Assembly (NCBI GenBank): GCA_001179505.1
Contig: CDMY01000376.1
Span: 368,324 to 425,774, forward strand
Reading direction: 5' to 3'
DNA from: Vitrella brassicaformis
Lineage: Eukaryota > Sar > Vitrellaceae
Length of the DNA stretch: 57,451 nt
The notes below the pieces were generated by a model, which was not told where the DNA came from, made no database searches, and saw nothing but the letters and a program-made list of their open reading frames with translations. Positions 48,894 through 57,451 of the stretch are shown here, piece after piece (position 1 is the stretch's first letter; the number at the start of each line of letters is the position of its first letter). The position numbers and the translations under genes are program-made.

Positions 48894-49172
48894 ATGGATC
48901 TGCGGCCACCGATAGATGAGAAACAAAGAAGACGATGCTCATCGGTGCTGCCGCTGATCTGCATATCTATCAGTCAGCTTCTCCCTCTCTCCACCTGCAG
49001 CACCGACTCGATGGCAGTTCATGAGCAGCAGTCGGCGTCACGGCCACGGCCACGGCGGCATCAGCCGCCTGCATTCTTCAACCTGCTGCAGCCTTCTGCA
49101 AGGCCCGGGGTGAGTGAGCCCTTGAGAGAGACTCATAGATCTCGTTGACTTTGGATGCATTCGTGTCTGTGT

Positions 49173-49208
<36 letters not shown>

Positions 49209-51670
49209 ATAAAGAGGAGCCTGCAGACCTACTCAGTGGAGGACTCGCGGAAGAACAGATATAGGTTCCAGGTGCACACCAAGATAGCCGACATCAAGAA
49301 GGGTAAGGGAGGGAGGACATAAAAGGAGGCAGGCCATGCGGGCTGGGCTGGGCCGGCGGGGCGCCAGGGCCTGCCTCACTGCTGGCGTGTGCTGTGTGTG
49401 ACTGTCGTGACAATATGTATGTACAGAGGTATGGGACAGGTGTGTGTCCGAGACGGACAGCCCGTTCGTCGAGTATGACTGGCTCTACTCACTGGAAGAG
49501 TCCAACTGTGCATGCGAAGGCACAGGTAAGCCGTCAAGTCAGATAAGGGCAGGAAGGAGAAGGGCAGGGCAGACAAGGCGGGCGATGCTGCCTGCTCGCG
49601 TGTCTATCTCTCTGTCAGGTTGGGCGCCGTTTCACCTGACTGTCCACGAGGAGGAGGCACCCGATGATGACATCCTCGCCGTCGTGCCCCTTTACATCAA
49701 AACGGTCAGTGAGTGAGAGGGGACAGCCCTTCGGCCAGCTGTGGCGTTTCTGTTGTGTGTGTGTGTGTGTGGCAATGCAATGCAGCACTCGAACGGTGAG
49801 TACATCTTCGACCATTCATGGGCGGACTTCAGCTACTCCAACGGAATCCCCTACTTCCCCAAGCTGCTCTGTGCCGTCCCATTCACCCCGGCAGGCGGGG
49901 CGCGCATACTCATAAGGCCCTCATACACGGACGAGAGAAACTTCCTCAGGTTTTTAACTAAGACACACACGAGGAATGACTGAATGCATCAATCAATTGT
50001 CGTGTTGTTTGTGTCATCTCATCCATTATCTTAATGAATGAATGGTCAGGAGGATCATAGCGTCGTTCATGCGCAAGTTGGCAGAGGACTCCAACATATC
50101 CTCTGTGCACGTCAACTTCTGCACTCAAGAAGAGGTCGGCGGAGCGGAAGGACACACACAACCAACTATCGACCCATCCATCCATCCATCTGTGTGTCGT
50201 GCATGGCCGGCCATGTGTGTGGGCGTGGCGTGCGTCATTCCATGTGATGCCATGTGATGTGTGTGGTGTATAGGGTGAGTCTCTGGAGGCGGTGGGTTAC
50301 ATGCCTCGCAAGAGCACGCAGTTCCACTGGCGGAACTACAACAAGGACACCGGCCAGAGATACACCAGCTTCGACGAATACCTCAGCATGTTCAAGGTGA
50401 GTTGGGTGCGGTGTGGTGCACCACACACACACACACAGAGAGAGAGCGCGATGCCACAATCCACCCATCCATCCATCCACCCACACTGGTGGGGTGGGTG
50501 TGCGTGTGGTGCCACCAGGGCAAGAGGCGGGGAGCCATCAAGCGTGAGAGGCGAGCCGTCTACGAAAAAGAGGGGTGCGAGCTGGTCGTACTCAGAGGTA
50601 GGTACACAGAGGTCCAGTCCAGTCCACCTCACACACACACACACGCCACCAACCGCCATGCCATGCCATGCGTGTGCTGTGCGTGCCTCTGTGCCCTTTG
50701 CAGGTGACGACATAACCCCGGCTTTGTACAGGACGGCCTTCGAGCTCTACAAGACCACCATCGATAAGCTCATCTGGGGCAGGCAGTACCTCTCAGTGCG
50801 ATTCTTTGAGCTGCTTCAAGAGACGGGGTGGGGGAGGCGGAACCTGTGTCTGATCCTGGCCAAGAAGGACGGCCGCATCGTCGCCGGCACCATCAATGTC
50901 GTGAAGGCAGGGCACTTCTACGGGCGGTACTGGGGGGCCTTTGAGGTGAGGGAGGGGGCAGATGGGATGGATGAGCGGGGGCTGGATCAGCCTGACACAC
51001 ACAAGTATGGATGTGTGTGTGTGTGTGTGTGTGTGGCCTCTGTGTGAGTAGTTTGTGAAGAATCTTCACTTCGAGACGTGTTATTACAAGTCTGTCGAGT
51101 ACTGCATACAAGAAGGTCGGTTGGTTGGTCGGTCAGCAAGCCCGCCCGCCATGCACGCACATCCCATACCATCATCCATCCCTCCATCCCTCCCTGCGCC
51201 TGTGTCTGTGTGGTGTGAACTTGATATACCTTACAGGTATTGATGCGATGCAGCCAGGCGCTGGAGGGGGCGACTTCAAATTCATGAGGGGCTACGACCC
51301 CGCCATCTGCCACTCATCGCACTTCATCGTCAGACCTGAACTAAGACGAGGTCAGTATGCAAGCCACAACACACCATCAACACGCACAAGAGCACAGAGA
51401 CACTCACTCTGTGCTGTCGACTCGACTCGACTCGACTGGACTCGACTTGACTGTACAGCGATACGTGCGTTCCTTGAGATGGAGCGTGACAGGGTGCAGA
51501 TGGTGGCAGACGAGCTCAACGAGAAGACCAAGGTGAGGGGGGCCGACCGGTCACAGACCGCCGCACAGGCGGCCGTCACAGACGACCAGGAGGAAGAGCG
51601 AGACGGCTATGAGAAAAAGGGCAGCGAGGCGGGCAGGGAGGGGAGGGAGGGGAGGAGAGAAGAGACATAG
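48894..51670 (+). CDS. FemAB-like / DUF482 GNAT-fold acyltransferase
   Basis: Twelve exons: 48894-49109, 49209-49302, 49427-49525, 49619-49704, 49786-49949, 50050-50134, 50274-50396, 50519-50597, 50704-50945, 51052-51115, 51237-51350, 51459-51670; 525 aa. The body fits the bacterial DUF482/FemAB-like family: SPFVEYDWLYSLEES, ILAVVPLYIK, HSWADFSYSNGIPYFPKL, STQFHWRNYN, FDEYLSMFKGKRRGAIKRER, GRYWGAFEFVKNLHFETC, and GGGDFKFMRGYDPAICHSSH. The family is predicted to transfer acyl or aminoacyl groups; no substrate is established, and eukaryotic members are thought to come from bacteria. The N-terminus has a hydrophobic stretch (VLPLICISISQLLPL) after a basic RRR, possibly a signal anchor or organelle leader. 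The C-terminal ~45 residues are charged low complexity, read through an unused donor-like GTGAGG. Confidence 0.85.
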
Positions 51671-52138
51671 GAGAGAAAGGACATGACGTGAGGTGACGTG
51701 TTGATGTGGGTGGGGTGCCGAAGCAATGGTATGATGTGGTGTGGTGTAGAATAGGCACGTTGGTCACTCACTGGTCACGCTGGTGAGTGCAGTGCGTGTA
51801 TGTGGTGTGGTGTGCTGCCATTTAGTGGGGTGGGTGGGTTGATCAGATCAATGCATGAATGCTCTTATTGCTACTGGTATGTATGTATGGTGCGTCTTGT
51901 GTTGTGAGACAGACAGACTGGTTTTGACTTTTGGTTCCCTCCCTCGACAAATGAATCAGTCAAGTCCCATATGAATGCAATGCAATGCAATGCATGGATG
52001 TCACTCACTCCCCACTCCACTAACACCGACCGCACAAAACAACCACATACATACCCAACGACACACGCCATGCCGTATGTATCGACACACACTCACGAAG
52101 ACCCCACCTCAACTCAACGCGCACGTCAACCAAGTCAG
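51671..52138. other. Convergent spacer, no gene seen
   Basis: 468 bp between converging genes, rich in GGTGTG and ATGCA runs (for example five near-perfect ATGCA units around 51973-51998). No coding or RNA gene recognised. Confidence 0.6.
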
Positions 52139-54896
52139 TCAGGCGAAGTTTTTGAATGGGTTCCCACCGGTGCGTTCCAGCACCTCAGCCAACTCCAGGA
52201 ATCTTTCTTCTTTCTCGTCCAGCTCAGCCGACACCTCACCCAACTGCCCCCACAAGGCACTCAGCTCGCGACCCGACGCACCGCCGCCATCGATGGTCTG
52301 CTGCAAAGCCTCCTGCCGCCCCCTCAGCTGCTGGATAAGCTTAGGCAGGAGGTTGACCTCTTTCTTCTCCGCATTGCTCAGGGACGACTTGACGTTGACA
52401 TTATTGGCTAGCGCTGCCGCTGCCGCTGCTGCTGGTGCTGCTGCTGGTGCTGTGGATGTCTCGCTGTGTCTGGCGGCTCTCTTGCTGTCTTTCCTGTCGG
52501 CCTCCTTCTCCATCTTCTGCTTTTCCCGAAAATAGTCCATGAACTCATCGAATGAGCAGTCATAGCGGCGGATGATGCCGTCGCCTTCGAATGAGAAGAG
52601 AGTGTCCGTCGTCCGGTCCACAAACGCACGATCTGCGTATGGATGGTGTACATCCGTTCATCGGCTGGGCTGTGCTGGGCTGTACGTGTCGATGTGTTGT
52701 GTATGTGTGTACTTAGCTACCATGTGAAGCGATGACAACCACACCAGGAAAGGTCTCCAAAAAGTCTTCGAGTGCAGAGATGGTCGCCAAATCTGACAAA
52801 ACACCACCAGCCTGCCCGTGTCTCTCTCTCTCTGTCATCTCTCTTCACTCACCGAGGTCGTTTGTGGGCTCGTCGAGCAGGAGAAAGTTGGGCTCCTTGA
52901 CCAGCACCGACAGCAGCTGCAGCCTTCGCTTCTCCCCGCCGCTCAGCCGATCCACATAGTCATACCACCGGGTAGACGGAAACTGGAACTTGTTCAGCAG
53001 CACACGGACCCTCTCTTGCCGGCCTTCCAGGCTGCTCATGGCCGGAGACCCCACACCGAAACCAGAGCCACCTTGCGATGATGCGTCGGCGGGCGTGCCG
53101 AGGTCCGACAGTTCCGATACCAAAAAGTCGAACAGGCGTGTGTTTGGCGGGAAATCGAGACCCGATTGGCTGTAGTAGCCGAAGCGGACTGTCTGGCCGA
53201 CCTCCACATGGCCTGATGTGAGGGGCTGCTGGCCGGTCAGGGTGCGGCAGAATGTGGTCTTTCCACAGCCATTTTTCCCGACCAATGCAATTCTGTCGCG
53301 GGGCGCAAACTGCCACACGCACACACACGCTAACACAAAGAGATGACAGCCAGACGACACTGTGAGTCGGAATGCTCTCCCTGTTGACCTGGTAGGTGAA
53401 TCCATCGAGTATGGTCTTGTCATCGAAGGCCACCGTAGCGTCCTCAAAGGCCACGATGAAGCTGCCGAGCCGCTGGGACGCCTTAACGCTGCTCAACGCC
53501 ACCGTCTGCCTCGACGTCCTCTGCGTCTCCAGCCCCTCCTTGACCTTCGTCTTCAGCTCCTCCACCTCTAGCAGCCGCAGCTTCGATTTTCGCTGCCGGG
53601 CTTTGGCGCCGCGTCGCAGCCACAGGATCTCCTTCTTGAGCCTTGACTGAGCCGATGCCAGTTGTGCCAGCTCGTTCTCCTCTATTTTGGCCTTTTCTCG
53701 AAGATAGTAGGCGTAGAGCGAGCCCTCGTAGCTGCCCTGGTAGACGTAGAGATCCTTCATGTCGATCTCGAAGACGTGGCTGGCGACCTTGTCGAGGAAT
53801 GCCCGGTCGTGTGTGGCGATGAGCACCGCCATGTCGCCCGCTGCCACTGTCCTCTCCAGCCACTCGATGGCGAAGAAATCCAGGTGGTTTGTCGGTTCGT
53901 CCAGCAGCAGCACGTCCGGCCTTCGGATGAGTGCCGACGCCAGCGCGACGCGCTTCCTCTCTCCGCCAGAGAGGTCCGATAGCAGCCGGTGCTTCAGCCC
54001 CTTGATGTCAAGCCCCTCGAGAACCTGGTCGATGTACGTCTGGACGGACCAGGCTTCCTCTGCCTCCATCTCTTTCAGTGCCCTCTCCATTGCAGCATTT
54101 GCCCTCATCCTGTCGTCTACCAGGTGGGCTGATGAGCCTGGATCATCCTGATGCATCCTGGCTTCGACGCCTTCGAGCTGCTGCAGCGTGTCGTAGTAGC
54201 GCCTCACTGTGGCGAGTATGGGCACGTCGGCTGACCAGATTGCGTCTTCGACGGTGGCCACACTCATGCTGATGGGACCAGAGGGGCCTTTCAGTGACAC
54301 ACCATGCACCAGAGGGTCCTGCTCCACCTGGACACACACACACACACGCGCAGACAGGCACACGCAGAAACACAAGTGAATGCCTCACACGAGCGCCAGC
54401 TGCTGCCTTGTTTGTGTTTGCTTACGTAGACAACTGAGCATTGCCCTTGACGCTGCACTGTCCCCTCATATCCCTCCCTGTCGGCCAATACGCGCAATAA
54501 TGTGGACTTGCCGCACCCATTCTTGCCCAGCAGAGCCACTCGCTGCCCTTTGTTCAGCGAGAAGCTGAGATCCTTGAACTGATAGGTCTCGCCATCATTG
54601 GCCTTGCTGAGGTCCTTGACGACGATAAGCTCTGGCCCTGTCTGAGCCACGACAGCGTCCGCCATCCTGATGCCGACTCTGCTGCTGGTGCTGCTGCTGC
54701 TGCTGTGCATTGGCCGCCGATGCAGATGGGGCACACGACGCAGTAGCCTGATGGGTGTGACGAAAGATGCTGGAGGCGTCCATCGCTGGGCAGCATGATA
54801 GGCTTCGCATCGCCAGCGCCAGAGGAAGATGAATAGCCATGACGTTGCGCGGATGAGATCTACCCACACCATCGCGATGAGAACGAATTTGAACAT
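52139..54896 (-). CDS. ABC-F family ATPase (Uup/EttA type), probable plastid or organelle form
   Basis: Exons 54896-54426, 54327-53389, 53309-52853, 52792-52721, 52632-52139; 810 aa. Two ABC cassettes face the same way: Walker [10 protein letters not shown] and GKNGCGKTT, signature LSGGE in both, Walker [12 protein letters not shown] and LLLDEPTND, and switch His in IATHD and ASHD. No transmembrane domain, as in ABC-F proteins, which act on ribosomes. A linker between cassettes is basic and helical ([12 protein letters not shown] region). The C-terminal extension ends in a coiled coil, as in Uup. The N-terminus starts with a hydrophobic segment ([15 protein letters not shown] and FIFLW) followed by a basic, Ser-rich stretch, which may be a signal plus transit peptide. 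That targeting is inference. Internal [13 protein letters not shown] at about 54665 could start a cytosolic form. Confidence 0.92.
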
Positions 54897-55137
54897 TTCC
54901 TTCCTGCTCAGAAGTGCAAGTCGGTCCAGGGTTTAGGGTCTAGGGTTCATAGGCCGACGAAGGGCGGACCGGCGTCGACGACAGACGCGCATGACACGTA
55001 TTGAATACAATACACGCACCAAAAGGTCTCTCTCGCTGTTATGAATGCATGCAGCCATGCACTGCACGCACTGCACCAGGCTATCTATGTCACACCCAGC
55101 GGAAGACAGATCTCAGTCGACCGACTAACGCACTCAC
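54897..55137. promoter_or_regulatory. Promoter region of the ABC-F gene with telomere-like element
   Basis: 241 bp between the DnaJ stop codon and the ABC-F start codon, both on the minus strand. It contains the short telomere-like run at 54929-54948, 33 bp upstream of the ABC-F ATG, read CCCTAAACCC in the gene's sense. Confidence 0.5.
54929..54948 (+). repeat. Short telomere-like repeat GGGTTTAGGG...AGGGTT
   Basis: Two and a half TTTAGGG-type units (one with TC in place of TT). Same motif as the tract at 20326-20373 and also in a promoter-sized gap. Confidence 0.75.
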
Positions 55138-56592
55138 TCACAATCGGAATCCGAATATCCCTCCGATTATTCTCAAGATGAAATTGCCGAACCGGCCGAA
55201 CATCCGCACCATGGTCCGCAGGGCCGTCAGGTAGAGGGCGTTCTTGACTATCCGCCCCGCCATCTGCACCATCGGGTTGCTGAAGATCTCACTCAGTGCC
55301 TTGGGCAGGCTCGGCTGGGGAGGTGGCACATTGCCCTGCCCACCGCCCGTCGGCCCTCCCGCCCCCGGCTGCTGCTGCTGCTGCTGCTGCTGTCCGGCCC
55401 CCGCCTGCCGGAAGAGGTTCTCAAAGAGACCTTGGAAGGGCGGCGGGACGCCCGGGCCTCCACCCATGCCACCGAAGGGCTGCTGAGGGCCACCGAAGCC
55501 GGCTCCTGCTGGGCCCAGGTCCCTCTCTCCCACCTGCTGCTGGGTGGTGCGGCCGTCGGGGGTGCGTGTGGTGAGGATGGTCTGCTCGATCAGACGGCCG
55601 TCACGCTGGATGATGACCCGCTGGTAGGAGGTGGATGAGGCCCCCATGCCGTTGAACCCACCCATGCCCATCCCCGGCATGCCGCCGGGGAAGCCGCCCA
55701 TGCCGGGCATCCCAAACGGACCTCTCATCCCCCGCAGACCCCCAAATAATCGCATGAGCTCCTCGAGCTCAGCTTGGTTGACGCGACCGCCGAAAGCCCC
55801 CGGCCCCCTCCCTCCCGCGCCTCTGGCCCGCATGGCGGCCGAGAGGATCTCCTGGAGAATCTGATTGACACTCCTGTTGCCGAACATCTGGCGGAAGATG
55901 GCCTCGGCCTCCTCGGGAGTCATCCGGTGGCCGCCGGGGAACCCGCCAGGGAAGCCACCTGGGAAGCCGCCTGGAAAGCCCTGCGCACCTCCAGGGAAGC
56001 CTTGGGCGCCGCCTGGGAAGCCGCCTCCGCCACCTCCCATACCCGCACCGCCCCCTCCGAAGCTGCGGAACGAGTCGTATTGGCTGCGCTTGTTGCTGTC
56101 GGAGAGGCACTCGTATGCCTCGGCGATGTTGCGGAAATTCTTCTCGGCCTCTTCGCGCTTGTCGGGGTTTCTGTCTGGATGCCACTGACAATGACACGAC
56201 ACACACAGCCAACCCAACGCACACACGGACAGCAAGCAGACACATGAGGGCCAGAAAAGGCTTGCGGACATGAGAGCTGCAGGCATGTGTTGTCATCATA
56301 TACCGACCTGAAGTGCGAGTTTTCGGTAGGCCTTCTTGATGTCGTCTTGACTGGCTCCCCTGTCGACGCCAAGACGTTCATAAAAGTCTTCAGAAGATGT
56401 GTTGGCGAACCACCGGTGCTGTGTGTGCGGCACCCGCGCCCTGCTGGCGATGATCCTCCGGAAGGACGGCAGCGCAGCGCACGCCGAAAGAGCGCGAACG
56501 CCACCAAATAAAACGGGCAGCGCAGCGCCATGGGTATGGGTCAGCAGCGGTGCTGCATGCCGCTGCAGGACATACCGCAGCTCTCTTCTCAT
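55138..56592 (-). CDS. DnaJ/Hsp40 family protein, mitochondrial-type leader, Gly-rich
   Basis: Two exons: 56592-56308 and 56184-55138; 443 aa. The start is the first ATG of the frame; upstream codons in frame are non-ATG. Residues 1-65 are Arg/Ala/His-rich and end [17 protein letters not shown], a typical mitochondrial presequence before the J-domain. The J-domain is split by the intron just before the WHPDRNPD loop, which carries the essential HPD. A Gly/Phe region follows with GFPGG and GFPGGAQ repeats (genomic about 55930-56030). The middle has [16 protein letters not shown] and [17 protein letters not shown]. Poly-Gln (CAG tract, about 55370-55392) precedes a hydrophobic C-terminus ([20 protein letters not shown]) that may sit in or on a membrane. 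It lacks the zinc-finger of type I DnaJ. Confidence 0.88.
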
Positions 56593-56827
56593 TGTCTTGA
56601 TCTTGGGAAACAGTTGCTGAGCATCGCTCCTTCCACCATCGAAAGCCTTCTCACAGCTGAAGAAGTCTGATTTCTCAGTGTCACTCAGAAGCCCTTTGTG
56701 AAGACAGAGGCTATTAAGCTCGCGTTCCGATCGCTCCTCGGCGGAAAAAAGCTTGTAACGAATTGAACTGCGCAGGGCGTGGGTCAGGCAGGCAGGTAGC
56801 GAAACAGGATCGAAAAAGGGATTGTAA
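56593..56827. promoter_or_regulatory. Shared divergent promoter region (DnaJ / partial gene)
   Basis: 235 bp between opposing ATGs. No core element recognised; position is the evidence. Confidence 0.45.
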
Positions 56828-57451
56828 ATGGCGGTTTCTGTGCGGGTATCGTCGACGGTGCTGGCGGCCCCTCGAGGCACCCTGGCTCTCGTCCAGCGTC
56901 TGCCGACGGCCCCCCGAGGCGCCTCCGCCTCGAATGATTCATCGCAATCATCTCACTCTCTGTGGGGAGTTATGAAGCGAGGACGTTATTCAGGCCGAGA
57001 TCTGCTTAGGACTGCTCCTCACTGCCGCACTGGCAACGCCAAAGTGGCATTTGCACGCATTATTCAGCAGCAGGTGACGGAGGGCACTACACTCATGGCT
57101 GGATGGATGGATGCCTGTGATTGATTCCTCCTGTTGACTCATGTGCAGGGCCGGTATCACCGGTTCTTCAGCTCAGCGTCGTCTGCCTCGCCAGCCATGG
57201 CTGATGAGCAGGCTGTAGGCGCTTCCCCGACAGAGGAGGCGGCGGGCCATGAGCGTGGCGATGAGGCGGGCAGCGAGGGTGCAGCGAGTGATGCGGTGGC
57301 TGAGCCTAAGCAGAACAAGCGGCTGCTGTCGTGGGCGAAGCGCAGGGCTGACTCGTGGCTGCAGAAGGGATGGCTGCTCCAGTAAGTCAACACAGACAGA
57401 CAGACCCATTCATGACGCCTGTCTGTCTGTCTGTCTGTCTGTCTTTTGGGG
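56828..57451 (+). CDS. Unknown protein with mitochondrial-type leader (3' end outside window)
   Basis: Exons 56828-57073 and 57149-57381, the latter ending in a strong donor (CA then GTAAGTC), so the gene continues beyond the window. About 159 residues visible. The N-terminus is rich in Arg, Ser, Ala and Thr, and the second exon begins [16 protein letters not shown], a common presequence ending. A charged Glu/Ala stretch and a basic amphipathic helix ([18 protein letters not shown]) follow. I do not recognise a domain. The visible part of the next intron ends in (GTCT)n. Confidence 0.6.

Overview
This is a nuclear eukaryotic window carrying 19 protein-coding genes, two of them cut by the window edges. 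Nearly every gene is broken by many short introns (about 65-170 nt, GT-AG). I found no tRNA, rRNA, CRISPR, insertion sequence or bacterial operon. GC is high. Introns and spacers are full of period-4 microsatellites (GTCT/GACA, GGAT/ATCC, GCCT/AGGC) and (TG)n/(CA)n tracts. A plant/algal-type heme oxygenase carries a bipartite plastid leader with an AAAF cleavage motif. A phosphate-translocator-type transporter and an acetolactate synthase are also present. Together these suggest an alga with a secondary red plastid; a photosynthetic alveolate of the chromerid type (Vitrella-like) is my best guess. That is inference, not a database match.

Layout. 1-4339 (-): large secreted Cys-rich protein with SbsA-like Ig domains, running off the left edge. 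4626-6478 (+): fatty-acid hydroxylase/sterol desaturase family enzyme. 7461-8231 (-): HIT/HINT protein. 8300-9881 (+): V-ATPase subunit D. 11065-12261 (-): ABM-domain membrane protein. 12455-17977 (+): PCF11-like cleavage/polyadenylation factor. 18837-20183 (-): MYND finger protein. 20457-21806 (+): heme oxygenase. 21807-26217: 4.4 kb repeat-rich gene desert. 26218-29169 (-): unknown protein with two CSCxCxC clusters. 29432-33082 (+): acetolactate synthase. 33762-36079 (+): RCC1-repeat protein. 37919-39652 (-): triose-phosphate/phosphate translocator family protein. 39878-42846 (+): prolyl 4-hydroxylase-like dioxygenase with a PHD-like finger. 43559-47054 (-): LepA/EF4 GTPase. 47205-48485 (+): intronless unknown gene. 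48894-51670 (+): FemAB-like/DUF482 acyltransferase. 52139-54896 (-): ABC-F ATPase. 55138-56592 (-): mitochondrial-type DnaJ. 56828 to the right edge (+): partial unknown protein.

Organisation. Eight neighbouring pairs are head-to-head, with start codons only 68-286 bp apart, so most genes probably share bidirectional promoters. Tail-to-tail spacers are longer and hold most of the microsatellites. Two telomere-like GGGTTTAGGG tracts sit inside promoter-sized gaps. There is no pathway cluster: the genes are a mixture of housekeeping functions, plastid and mitochondrial functions, and a few lineage-specific proteins.

Exon boundaries were placed by hand from splice consensus, reading phase and family similarity. 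They are internally consistent in phase, but no transcript data were available.
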